DNA of 50,165 nucleotides, taken from assembly GCA_945861575.1 (NCBI GenBank), contig CAMAVD010000007.1, forward strand, positions 1 to 50,165. Direction: 5' to 3'. Every line of letters starts with the position of its first letter. Positions within the stretch are counted from its first letter, which is position 1. The position numbers and the translations under genes were made by a program. The notes beneath the pieces are model-generated. The model was not told the DNA's origin and did not search any database. It saw only the letters and a list, made by a program, of their open reading frames with translations. Origin of the DNA: Akkermansia muciniphila. Lineage in GTDB: Bacteria > Verrucomicrobiota > Verrucomicrobiia > Limisphaerales > UBA11320. Below, in pieces: positions 34,187 to 42,336 of the stretch.

Positions 34187-35605
34187 ATGATCTCCTCTCT
34201 CTGTCGAGTCTCGCTGGTTTGGCTCGCTTGTCTGTTGTTTCTCTCGCCCTCCTTGCTCTCAGCAGCAGAGCCTTCCGTTTCCGAGAGGGTAAGCGATGCT
34301 GAGGCCTATCTCAGTAATGGCGCTCGTTCCAAGAACGCCATGGTCCACGGCCCCGGCCCGGGACACAATGCCTGGATGATGACCTCGGCTGCCCTGGTGC
34401 TTTTCATGACGCTGCCCGGGCTGGCCCTCTTCTACGGAGGATTGGTCCGCCGCAAAAACGTTCTGTCGGTGGTCGCCCAGTGTCTCGGGCTTGCCTGCGT
34501 GGTTCCGGTCCTTTGGTGGGCGGTGGGATACAGCCTCTGTTTTGCCAAGGGCAATGCCGTTCTCGGAGGCCTGCAGTATGCATTCCTCAACGGAGTGACG
34601 GCCGATCCGAACCCATTCTATGGTGCCTGGGTCTCGCACAATATTTTTGCCGTCTACCAGTTGATGTTCGCCATCATAACCCCCGCATTGATTGTGGGAG
34701 CCATCGCTGAACGGATGAAATTTGCTGCCATCCTACTGTTCTGTGTCCTGTGGATGTTCGTGGTGTATTTTCCGACCGTTCACATGATCTGGGGCGAGGG
34801 CGGTTGGATGAATGGACTATGGAATGATCGCGCGGGGATCAAAGCGATTGATTTTGCCGGCGGCATCGTGGTCCACATGACATCGGGTTGGTCCGCCCTG
34901 GTGCTTTGTATTTTGCTTGGAAAGCGTAAGGGGTATGGGAAGGAACCCATGCCTCCCCATAGCATGGTTCTTTGCGCCATTGGGACGGGCATGCTGTGGG
35001 TCGGCTGGTATGGATTCAATGCGGGCAGCGCGATCGCGGCCGACACCATCGCCGCCAATGCCTTCGTGGCTACCACCTTCTCCGCTGCCGTCGGAGGGCT
35101 GACTTGGGGCGTGCTCGAATTGTGGCTGCGTGGAAAGCCCAGCATTCTCGGCCTTTGCTCTGGAGCGGTCGCCGGCTTGGCCACCATCACTCCCGCCAGT
35201 GGATTCGTCACGGTCAACGGCTCGATCTTGATTGGAGTGATCGCAGGGGTCTCCACCTTCTTGGCCTGTAACAAGCTGAAGGCGTTGTTTCGCTACGATG
35301 ATTCTCTCGATACGTTCGGCGTGCATGCCGTCGGGGGTACGTTGGGCACCCTGCTTGCAGGCATCCTCGCTACACCTGTTGCAAATCCTAATCTCGCATC
35401 CGAGGCCATGAAGGGAGTTGTTGGTAAGACGCTGTGGTTGGAGCAGATCAAGGCAGGCGGCATTGTCCTGCTGCTGTCCGTGGTCGGCACCGTGGTGATT
35501 TATCGTATTGTGGGTCTCTTCGTGGGAAGCATGCGCGTCGATCCCGAGACGGAGACCGTGGGTCTCGACCTCGCCGAACATGGCGAGGAAGGCTACAACG
35601 ACTGA
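34187..35605 (+). CDS. amtB: Ammonium transporter
   Basis: A 472-residue Amt/Rh channel with a signal peptide (hydrophobic about 5-25) and eleven membrane helices. Seen are FYGGLVRRKNVLSVV, VSHNIFAVYQLMFAIITPAL, and the family signature DFAGGIVVHMTSGWSALVL with a pore His; a second His is in DTFGVHAVGGTLG. The cytoplasmic C-terminal tail ends GLDLAEHGEEGYND, matching the PII-contact region of AmtB proteins. It forms a pair with the PII gene, which blocks the channel when nitrogen is plentiful. Confidence 0.96.
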   Translation: MISSLCRVSLVWLACLLFLSPSLLSAAEPSVSERVSDAEAYLSNGARSKNAMVHGPGPGHNAWMMTSAALVLFMTLPGLALFYGGLVRRKNVLSVVAQCLGLACVVPVLWWAVGYSLCFAKGNAVLGGLQYAFLNGVTADPNPFYGAWVSHNIFAVYQLMFAIITPALIVGAIAERMKFAAILLFCVLWMFVVYFPTVHMIWGEGGWMNGLWNDRAGIKAIDFAGGIVVHMTSGWSALVLCILLGKRKGYGKEPMPPHSMVLCAIGTGMLWVGWYGFNAGSAIAADTIAANAFVATTFSAAVGGLTWGVLELWLRGKPSILGLCSGAVAGLATITPASGFVTVNGSILIGVIAGVSTFLACNKLKALFRYDDSLDTFGVHAVGGTLGTLLAGILATPVANPNLASEAMKGVVGKTLWLEQIKAGGIVLLLSVVGTVVIYRIVGLFVGSMRVDPETETVGLDLAEHGEEGYND

Positions 35606-35686
35606 GGCATCTGGGAAAGGAGCCGTTGAGCCTCGCACGCCGCTTGTACGCTTGACGGAGTGCTCAGGGGGAGGAGACTTGGAGCT

Positions 35687-38212
35687 ATGTCCGTTCGCCT
35701 CCACCCAGCGCGTGCCTTTTGGCGTGCCGCCTGCGACACCGTTTGCCTTCCTCATGGCGGACGGCTTCCGGCGTCGCTGGTTTGGCTGCTGTGCGGTCTG
35801 TTCACGGGCAGCACAGAGAGGGTTTGGGCTGCGGTCGATTATCTGCGCGACGTCAAACCGCTGCTGACGCAGGAATGCGTGAAATGCCACGGGGCCACCC
35901 AGCAGAAAGGGGGGCTGCGTTTGGACACCGCCACAGCCGCCTTGCAGGGTGGCAAGCATGGAACTCTCTGGCGGGCGAGGGACGCAGGCTCCAGTCTGCT
36001 GGTTCAGGTCTTGGAGGATCGGCATACGGAGATCTCTCGGATGCCTTACAAACGCGCGCCTCTGGACTCATCGGCTGTGGCTCTGATTCGAGACTGGATC
36101 CAAGCGGGTGCCGCTCACCCCGCCCAGGAAGAGCCGGGCTCGGATCAGCACTGGGCTTTTCAAGCGCCCCGACGGCCTTCGGTCCCGCGGGGCTTCCCGC
36201 ATCCGATCGATGCCTTCACTCGGCAACGGCTCGCTACAGATGCAATTCTCCCTTCTTCCGAGGCCGACTCTGAAACGCTGCTGCGACGGGTCTTTCTCGA
36301 TCTGATCGGCCTCCCTCCCACACGTGACGAGCGGCAACTGTTTCTGGCCGATCGGTCCCCGGGTGCCTACGAACGCCTGGTGGACCGACTGCTGGCCTCT
36401 CCTCACTATGGCGAGCGCTGGGGCCGCTGGTGGCTCGATGCCGCTCGCTACGCCGACAGCAATGGCTACAGCGTCGATCTGCCCCGCAGCATCTGGCCTT
36501 TCCGTGACTGGGTCGTTCGGGCTCTCAATTCAGACATGCCCTTTGATCGCTTCACCTTACTCCAGATCGCGGGTGACCTGCTTCAAAAGGAGGAGCTTCC
36601 TCCCGGCGTGGATCCTAACGATGCCCTGGTCGCCACCGGTTTTCATCGCAATACTCAGATCAATCATGAGGGCGGGGTGGACGCGGAGCAGTTTCGGATT
36701 GAGAGCGTGGTCGATCGGGTGAGCACCACCGCGACCGTCTGGCTCGGGCTCACCCTGGCATGCGCCCAGTGTCATGACCACAAGTTCGACCCTTTCACAC
36801 AGCGCGATTACTACCGTTTTTTCGCCTACTTCAACTCCACAGAGAACGATGGCCACGCCACGGCAGCCAATGAGGCCCTGAATGTTGTGGAACTCGCTAC
36901 CCCGGCCGAGAAAGCCAAGCGGGACGCTCTCCGTGCCTCTCAGACGCTTGAGGACGCGGATTTGGAGTCGTGGGCCTCTCAGGCGCTCAGAAGGCGGCAG
37001 GTGGCCTGGGAGGGGGCTTTGGAAGCCCCTGCCAAGGCCAAGTTCTCCCTGCCCTTGCAGGAAGCCCTGTCTACCCCGGTTCCCCTTCGGTCTTCGGGGG
37101 CATCCAATCGGGTCTGGGCTGCGTTTCGTGACCAGCATCCCGAGTTTCAGGCCCGGCGGCAGACTTTGCTGGGCCAGCGCAAGGCCCTTCCCAAGTTCAC
37201 CACCAGTTTGGTAATGAAGGAATTGCCCCGACCGCGCGAAACTCGGATCTTTCTCAAAGGCGATTTCACACGTCCGGGGGAACGGGTCGAACCTGGCACT
37301 CCGGCCGTGCTTCCAGCCTCGCCCAGCCCAAGTTCTACCAACCGTCTTGGCTTGGCTCGCTGGATCACGGCACCAGAGAATCCTTTGGTGGCCCGCGTTC
37401 TCGTGAATCGTGTCTGGCTTCAGCTCTTTGGGCGCGGCCTGGTGGAGACCGAGAATGATTTTGGTTCACAGGGCTCGCTCCCCTCGCACCCGGAACTCTT
37501 GGACTGGCTGGCTACGGAGTTCGTCCGCACGGGCTGGAGCCTCAAGCGGCTGCAGCGTATCGTTGTCACGAGTGCTACCTACCGCCGGAGCTCCCAGGAG
37601 CGTGGGGATCTGATGGATCGCGATCCGACCAATCGATTGCTGGCACGGCAGAGCCGCTTGCGCCTCGATGCCGAGTTGATCCGTGATCAGATGCTGGAGG
37701 CCAGCGGCCTCCTCGATCGCACGATGGGCGGGCCTCCGGTCTTTCCCCCGCAACCCTCAGGACTGGGCGCGTTCACACAGTCCGACCGACCCTGGGTTGT
37801 GAGCAAGGGCTCCGACCGATACCGCCGTGCTCTCTACACGCATTTGCAGCGTTCCACCCTGCATCCTGCCCTGACGGTGTTTGACGCGCCGGACGCCTTC
37901 CAAACCTGCACACGACGACTCAGAAGCAATACGCCTCTTCAGGCGCTCACGCTTCTCAACGACCCCGCGTTCACCGAGTTCGCCCAGAGTCTAGGACGCA
38001 GGCTTGCCGCCGGGGAGGACCTCAGCGATTCCCAACGCATCGAACTCGGATTCCAGCTCTGCCTGGCACGATCACCCACACCCGTCGAAGAAGAGCGTCT
38101 TGTGGCGTTTCTTGCTACTGAGCGCGCACAGATTCCGGATCCGGGCCCGGGGGTCTGGACTCGGGTGGGCCGAGTCCTATTGAATCTCGACGAACTGATT
38201 ACCCGCGAATGA
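35687..38212 (+). CDS. PSCyt1/DUF1549/DUF1553 protein
   Basis: An 841-residue exported protein of the type abundant in Planctomycetes and Verrucomicrobia. After a hydrophobic segment (about 28-45) comes a c-type cytochrome domain with ECVKCHG (haem Cys64, Cys67, His68), then DUF1549 (about 165-370, with LDLIGLPPTRDE and RWGRWWLDAARYADSNGY), a linker, and DUF1553 (about 555-790, with NPLVARVLVNRVW and TSATYRRSS). Family members are thought to act in polysaccharide or sulfated-glycan breakdown, but the reaction is not established. ATG at 35687 has GGAG just before it. The stop overlaps the DUF1501 start (ATGA). Confidence 0.92.
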   Translation: MSVRLHPARAFWRAACDTVCLPHGGRLPASLVWLLCGLFTGSTERVWAAVDYLRDVKPLLTQECVKCHGATQQKGGLRLDTATAALQGGKHGTLWRARDAGSSLLVQVLEDRHTEISRMPYKRAPLDSSAVALIRDWIQAGAAHPAQEEPGSDQHWAFQAPRRPSVPRGFPHPIDAFTRQRLATDAILPSSEADSETLLRRVFLDLIGLPPTRDERQLFLADRSPGAYERLVDRLLASPHYGERWGRWWLDAARYADSNGYSVDLPRSIWPFRDWVVRALNSDMPFDRFTLLQIAGDLLQKEELPPGVDPNDALVATGFHRNTQINHEGGVDAEQFRIESVVDRVSTTATVWLGLTLACAQCHDHKFDPFTQRDYYRFFAYFNSTENDGHATAANEALNVVELATPAEKAKRDALRASQTLEDADLESWASQALRRRQVAWEGALEAPAKAKFSLPLQEALSTPVPLRSSGASNRVWAAFRDQHPEFQARRQTLLGQRKALPKFTTSLVMKELPRPRETRIFLKGDFTRPGERVEPGTPAVLPASPSPSSTNRLGLARWITAPENPLVARVLVNRVWLQLFGRGLVETENDFGSQGSLPSHPELLDWLATEFVRTGWSLKRLQRIVVTSATYRRSSQERGDLMDRDPTNRLLARQSRLRLDAELIRDQMLEASGLLDRTMGGPPVFPPQPSGLGAFTQSDRPWVVSKGSDRYRRALYTHLQRSTLHPALTVFDAPDAFQTCTRRLRSNTPLQALTLLNDPAFTEFAQSLGRRLAAGEDLSDSQRIELGFQLCLARSPTPVEEERLVAFLATERAQIPDPGPGVWTRVGRVLLNLDELITRE

Positions 38213-39639
38213 GCACGCCCATGTCCCTCGAAAGCGATCAGACGCGGCGGCATTTCTTCAGCCGCTGCGGGCTGGGCATTGGGGGCATGGCCCTGGCCTC
38301 CCTGATGGATCCGGGAGCCATGGCGGCGACCTCCGCCTCGCGCCTGGCGCATCTCCTGCCCCGCGCCCGCAGGGTGATCTATCTGTTTATGGCAGGTGGG
38401 CCGTCTCAGCTGGAGCTCTTTGAACATAAGCCCAAGCTTAATGCGCTAAGCGGCCAGCCTATCCCGGATTCTTTCCTCGAAGGCAAGCGATTCGCTTTCA
38501 TGGACAGTTCCTTTAAGAATCGCAGCACCCTGCTCGGCTCCCGGCGGACCTTCCGTCAGCACGGCCGTTCAGGAATGTGGGTCAGCGATTGGATGCCCCA
38601 CATGGCTGGGGTGGTGGATGAGGTGACCTTTGTCCGCTCCTGCGCGGCGGATCTTTTTAACCACGCGCCGGCGAAGCTGTTCATGAACGCCGGATCCGGT
38701 CAGTTTGGACGTCCTAGCCTGGGTGCTTGGGTGAACTACGCGCTCGGTGTGGAGTCCAACGAACTGCCGGGTTTCGTCGTTTTACAGAGCGGCCCTCGTG
38801 GCCCTCGTGGCGGAGCGGTCAACTGGACCAGTGGCTTTCTCCCCAGCAGTTTCCAGGGGGTTCCTTTTCGGAGCGCAGGCGCTCCCATCCTGAACCTTGC
38901 TTCCCCCGAAGGGGTCGATGTAGCTCAGCAACGGAGGCTCCTCCACGCGGTGAGGGATCTCAACCTCAGCCGCCAAGTAGAGACGGGGGATCCAGAGATC
39001 TCCACACGGATCGCGAACTATGAGCTGGCCGCTCGCATGCAAGTAGCGGCCCCGGAATTGGCAGATCTAAAAGGGGAGTCGGAGGCCACTCTCAAACTCT
39101 ATGGCTGCGATCGTGACAAGCCCAGCTTCGCCCGGAACTGCCTGCTCGCTCGCAGAATGGCAGAGCGCGGGGTGCGCTTCGTTCAGTTGTATCACGCGGA
39201 TTGGGACAGCCATGGCGGCCCTGGCCAGAATATTGAAGAAGACCTCGCCAAGGTTGTCCATGAGGTCGATCAGGGCTGCGCGGCTTTGATCCAGGATCTC
39301 AAAGCACGTGGCTTGCTCGACGACACGCTTGTGATCTGGGGCGGCGAGTTTGGTCGTACGCCGATGGGCGAGGTGCGTGAAAAAACCGGACGCAACCATC
39401 ACATCGATGCCTTCACCATGTGGTTCGCTGGCGGCGGCGTGAAGGCAGGTGCGGTGGTGGGGACTACCGACGAGTTAGGATTCAACGCCGTCGAGGATCG
39501 GGCCCATGTGCATGATCTGCACGCTACCATCCTGCACCTGCTCGGACTGGATCACAAACGTCTGACCTTTCGCTTCCAAGGACGCGAGTTTCGACTCACC
39601 GATGTTCATGGCGAGATCTTGACGCCTTTGCTCGCCTGA
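38209..39639 (+). CDS. DUF1501 (sulfatase-like fold) Tat-exported protein
   Basis: A 476-residue partner of the preceding gene, with which it overlaps by 4 nt. The N-terminus TRRHFFSRCGLGIGGMALAS is a twin-arginine signal. The body carries DUF1501 motifs: MAGGPSQLELFEHKP, the metal-ligand-like DWDSHGGPGQNIEEDL, and IWGGEFGRTPMGE followed by GRNHH. The fold resembles alkaline phosphatase/sulfatase enzymes. DUF1549/1553 and DUF1501 proteins nearly always occur as a pair in this phylum; the substrate is unknown. Confidence 0.92.
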   Translation: MSTPMSLESDQTRRHFFSRCGLGIGGMALASLMDPGAMAATSASRLAHLLPRARRVIYLFMAGGPSQLELFEHKPKLNALSGQPIPDSFLEGKRFAFMDSSFKNRSTLLGSRRTFRQHGRSGMWVSDWMPHMAGVVDEVTFVRSCAADLFNHAPAKLFMNAGSGQFGRPSLGAWVNYALGVESNELPGFVVLQSGPRGPRGGAVNWTSGFLPSSFQGVPFRSAGAPILNLASPEGVDVAQQRRLLHAVRDLNLSRQVETGDPEISTRIANYELAARMQVAAPELADLKGESEATLKLYGCDRDKPSFARNCLLARRMAERGVRFVQLYHADWDSHGGPGQNIEEDLAKVVHEVDQGCAALIQDLKARGLLDDTLVIWGGEFGRTPMGEVREKTGRNHHIDAFTMWFAGGGVKAGAVVGTTDELGFNAVEDRAHVHDLHATILHLLGLDHKRLTFRFQGREFRLTDVHGEILTPLLA

Positions 39640-39858
39640 GCGGTCGCTCCTGCAAGGTTTGTCCCCGAACTCACCGGAGTCAGAGCGAGGCGTTTGAGCT
39701 GTTTCTTCTCAATATGGTGCAATTCCGAGCGCAGCCGAATGACGGTTTGAGCCGCCGCGACACTCAGGATCGACACGATCGCCAGGACCGCGAGCACCAC
39801 GATCAGTGCGGAACCGTTTGAAGATCCCACCCTTCGAAGAAAGCATGAACCTCGGCCT
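39606..39858 (-). pseudogene. Pseudopilin/GspK-like N-terminal fragment
   Basis: In this stretch the minus strand reads RRVGSSNGSALIVVLAVLAI then further hydrophobic residues and RLRSELHHIEKKQLKRL, the layout of the N-terminal helix of PilX/GspK-type proteins of type II secretion or pilus systems. The globular part is lacking and the reading is joined in frame to the GspE fragment at 39861. The 3' end overlaps the DUF1501 stop region by 34 nt. A small intact gene cannot be excluded. Confidence 0.4.
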
Positions 39859-39860
39859 CC

Positions 39861-40207
39861 ATCAAACAGTCTTAGCACCACTTTTGCGCCGGTCAGAGTG
39901 GGGTAGGTTGCGACTCGCAAATCGTGACGCGCTCCACTCTCACTGGCGTCAATCCGGCCATCCTGGGGGAGCGCGCACTGACAGGCGCACTGATAGGTCT
40001 TGAGTCGGGCCAAATACTTTATCCGGCCAATTACCTTTCCAGGACGCAGAGCGGGGTCATTAGGCCGTCCAAGCGCAAGTGCACCGTGCCTCTTGCGGAT
40101 TCCTGCTGAAGATGAATATCACTAGCGCCCGCCTGCTCTGCCTGCGAGATCAGACTTTCCAAAATGCGAGGGACGGACTCCGCGGTGTGGACAGGTGCTT
40201 TGGGCAT
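39861..40207 (-). pseudogene. GspE/PilB secretion ATPase fragment with frameshift
   Basis: From ATG at 40207 the frame reads MPKAPVHTAESVPRILESLI, then AEQAGASDIHL and LRLDGLM, and hits a stop near residue 60. A one-base shift restores VIGRIKYLARLK, LPQDGRI and DLRVATYPTLTGAKVVLRLF. These are the consecutive motifs of type II secretion/type IV pilus ATPases before the P-loop. After VVLRLFD (39861) the gene breaks off, so Walker A and the rest are gone. It is a decayed copy with both a frameshift and a large 3' deletion. Confidence 0.7.
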
Positions 40208-40260
40208 TCGGTTGTGGGAAGACGTTGAAGATAGGACAGAGAAGTTTGCGGGAAAGCACG

Positions 40261-40400
40261 GAAAAATGAAAACCGCCGGAATGCCAGGCGTCGAACTGGC
40301 ACTCCGGCGGTTGGGCGACCCTGCTGCTCCTGGCGGAGCTGGCCGCCTGACCCTACCACCTCCTTGGCGTGCATAGCTGCAGCCAACGCGTTGAGATTAC
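40261..40400 (-). ncRNA. Candidate structured RNA or leader ending in a strong terminator
   Basis: Read on the minus strand, three stems follow each other. The first, TTGGC-TGCA-GCTA-TGCA-C-GCCAA (40386-40364), is 9 bp with one bulge. The second, GGCGG-CCAGCT-CCGCC (40347-40332), is 5 bp. The third, 40312-40296 with 40287-40271, has 17 bp with one wobble, and TTCATTTTTC comes right after it, a rho-independent terminator. It stands 54 bp before the GspE fragment start. It may be an old riboswitch/attenuator of that operon or a separate small RNA; I match it to no known class. Confidence 0.4.
40271..40312 (-). terminator. Rho-independent terminator upstream of the GspE fragment
   Basis: The 17-bp stem (40271-40287 with 40296-40312) has an 8-nt loop and one G-U pair, and on the minus strand is followed by TTCATTTTTC. 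It could also end transcripts from the PH-domain gene 400 bp upstream. Confidence 0.7.
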
Positions 40401-40461
40401 TCCCTTTTTGTATGGCCGCAATCGCATGAACTAGCGGTTCCAGGCAGATTTTGCTACCGCG

Positions 40462-40481
40462 GTTCCCTAAATCTAGGGAAC
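40462..40481. repeat. Perfect 20-bp hairpin palindrome
   Basis: GTTCCCTA and TAGGGAAC flank a 4-nt loop AATC. It lies in the gene-free stretch between the candidate RNA and the PH-domain gene; its role is unknown. Confidence 0.5.
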
Positions 40482-40582
40482 GCTATGGCCTTTGGTGCGA
40501 CGGGAGTGGTGGGTCTGTCGATTTCCCAAGCCCACTTGCGCTCCCTCAGCGTCGACATCTGGGCCCTGCATCCAGCTTTAAT

Positions 40583-40609
40583 CCTAGAAACGCGAGTTGC
40601 CCGGCACCG
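40583..40609 (+). repeat. Single end copy of the MITE-like element at 41448-41611
   Basis: The sequence CCTAGAAACGCGAGTTG followed by CCCGGCACCG matches the right end of the palindromic element (reverse complement of 41585-41611) in all 27 bases. The following bases diverge and no opposite end is found, so it is a truncated copy or a solo end. The rest of 40500-40719 shows no coding signal I trust. Confidence 0.65.
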
Positions 40610-40719
40610 CTTTCCGATCTTGTCGCGCGGCAGGAAGCGGGCTCGAGCCTGGAACTTCCTTTGCGTGGGGGCAATTGGGGTCGCCCATGGGGCTAACTGC
40701 CATTCCGCTCTGCGTCCTC

Positions 40720-41223
40720 TCAACTGGCAGCCTGCTGCCGTTGTGCTATGAGCATATCCTTGATTTGATTCGGATCTGCTACACCAGTGGCCGTTTCGGC
40801 GGCATCTACCGTGGCCGCCGTCGAGATGGTCACGTCTCCGATGCCCGCCATCCGGCCCCACACTCCCTGCCTCACGTCAATCGAACGAATGTCTTTGATG
40901 AAAAACTCACTTGTCTCCTTCGACCAGAATCCTTCCTCAATGGAAACACGGTCTGAGTATATCCGCATGAGGTACGAATGGCGCCTGTACAACGCCACGA
41001 GCAACGGGATGACCAGCCAACAAAACGCCAGGTGCCAGCCGAAGTTCCACCACGAAGGCCTGACTTCACGCATGACAACTTGCGCGTTCAGCCTGTCCGT
41101 CGCTTGCGCCTGTGAAGTCGGGGCCGAGGCGAGTCTTTGAGACACCGGGTAACCGCAACCCGGACAGGCGCTCGCTTCCGTGGAGACTTCTCTACCGCAC
41201 TCAGGACAGGTGATCAATGCCAT
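40720..41223 (-). CDS. Zinc-ribbon, bacterial PH-domain membrane protein
   Basis: A 167-residue protein. It opens with a zinc ribbon, CPECGREVSTEASACPGCGY (two CxxC pairs), then a linker and two close hydrophobic helices (about 62-80, WWNFGWHLAFCWLVIPLLVA), then a bacterial PH domain (YLMRIYSDRVSIEEGFWSKE, IKDIRSIDVRQGVWGRM, GDVTIST). Such proteins are membrane-linked and of unknown function. The start at 41223 gives MALITCPECG; three more upstream codons are possible. It looks intact amid decayed neighbours, and a remnant of a similar domain lies upstream. Confidence 0.8.
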   Translation of the reverse strand: MALITCPECGREVSTEASACPGCGYPVSQRLASAPTSQAQATDRLNAQVVMREVRPSWWNFGWHLAFCWLVIPLLVALYRRHSYLMRIYSDRVSIEEGFWSKETSEFFIKDIRSIDVRQGVWGRMAGIGDVTISTAATVDAAETATGVADPNQIKDMLIAQRQQAAS

Positions 41224-41447
41224 GCGTAGCACACTGTATGGGCAATCGCCCCATGTGTCAGGGGTAATTCCTCTTGAGCCAGTGGATGCGGTCTCACCCC
41301 TTTAAGCCTGTATTCTGCACATGAAATTAGGTGGGAGAGAGTCATAAACGGCTTGCCAGGAATTGTTTGCGAGGTTTTTGGGGCGCCGTTTGAAACTCGT
41401 TGGTGTCGGCACGGTTCCACGGTTTTCCTCACCTCGGGGCCCCTAGG
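41224..41447. other. Gene-free stretch upstream of the PH-domain gene
   Basis: No credible coding frame. It probably holds the promoter of the zinc-ribbon PH gene. Together with 41612-41810, in which I also see nothing, it flanks the MITE-like element. Confidence 0.4.
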
Positions 41448-41611
41448 CCTAGAAACGCGAGTTGAGCGGTATCGAGATGCGCAAAAGCTTGCGTGAGCAG
41501 GACTTGAGTCGAAGAGAAGCGTATCCGGAAGGTGATACGGCGAGCTTCGACGAAGGTCATGCTCGCCAAGATCTTGCGTGAGATCGGTGCCGGGCAACTC
41601 GCGTTTCTAGG
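41448..41611. repeat. MITE-like 164-bp palindromic element
   Basis: The ends are exact inverted copies: CCTAGAAACGCGAGTTG at 41448-41464 and CAACTCGCGTTTCTAGG at 41595-41611. The inner parts also pair imperfectly: TGCGCAAAAGCTTGCGTGAG opposite the segment near 41558-41580, GTCGAAG opposite CTTCGAC, and at the tip CGTATC-cggaaggt-GATACG (41520-41539). The tip is centred exactly at the centre of the element, so the whole element can fold into a single long hairpin. It encodes nothing. A non-autonomous mobile or REP-type element is the best reading. Confidence 0.65.
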
Positions 41612-41810
41612 CTCAGACCGGCACCCTTGTGCATCTCGCCACCGAGGAGCCAAAGCAGGTCTTCCAGCCGCCGTTCCTATCTAGTGTTATGTCTCACAAA
41701 GGAGGGGAGGTATAATCTGGGACAGTGTTTTGCCTCCGTGCCCCGTCCTCCAAGTTCATGGAAAGAACGGCTGCTTTTTATTGGCTATCGATTGTGGTCG
41801 GTGTCGAATT

Positions 41811-42023
41811 CTATTCAGCAGGCGACGAAGCAAATGGTCTACGCTCTGCACCTCGCGTATGGATTCGAACGCAGACACGGACCTGCTCAGGATTGTAAAG
41901 AGTGACCGAAGTCGTGCTCGTGGACCACAGTTCAGGCTTCACCACGATGGCTCGTCTATCGGTCAGCAAATAGAGGTTCGCTGAAGCCTGACGCAGTCCC
42001 ACAATCGGAGCCACCAGTAACAC
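41811..42023 (-). pseudogene. PH-like domain remnant
   Basis: The minus strand reads VGLRQASANLYLLTDRRAIV, then VTLYNPEQVRVCVR, matching the pattern in bacterial PH-like membrane proteins (a Tyr-x-x-Thr-Asp-Arg-Arg strand after a hydrophobic helix). Up- and downstream portions are missing. It is probably a decayed relative of the intact PH-domain gene at 40720-41223. Confidence 0.35.
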
Positions 42024-42183
42024 GATACTCTCCGAGAGACTTATACGTCCTTGGCAGCCTCGGGTCTAGCTCCAAGCGGGCTCTCATCCTGCTCGCCGCG
42101 TCTTGCACGCGACTGCTATTCACCCTGCCGCAGAGCGGGCCCAGCCGCTCAGAACTGCTGCACTTTTTCCGTACCGCCAGCCC

Positions 42184-42336
42184 TCAGGCCACCCACGCTC
42201 CGGTAGCTGGCTCGCTTAGCTCCACGCCTTTCTTGCCGCGATCGAAGAGCGGTTGGCCGAGACTTTTCTCCAGAACGCGCAACTGAGTGCTCAACGCGGA
42301 CACCGACACGCCCCGCTTGACGCGTTTTACCTTGGT
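42184..42336 (-). pseudogene. LysR-family regulator HTH remnant (NhaR-like)
   Basis: Immediately after the hydrolase reading, the minus strand carries VSVSALSTQLRVLEKSLGQP then LFDRGKKGVELSEP. This is the second half of a LysR-type winged HTH (SALSxQIRxLExxLGxPLFxR). The first helices and the whole effector domain are absent. It overlaps the hydrolase stop region by about 10 nt, so the hydrolase 3' end may mark a deletion junction. Confidence 0.55.

Noticed and set aside
40313-40360. SRP RNA (ffs), because GGTCAGG and AGCAGC occur
   Set aside because: The GGAA tetraloop and the exact spacing between the two motifs are absent, so I leave it as an unclassified RNA candidate.
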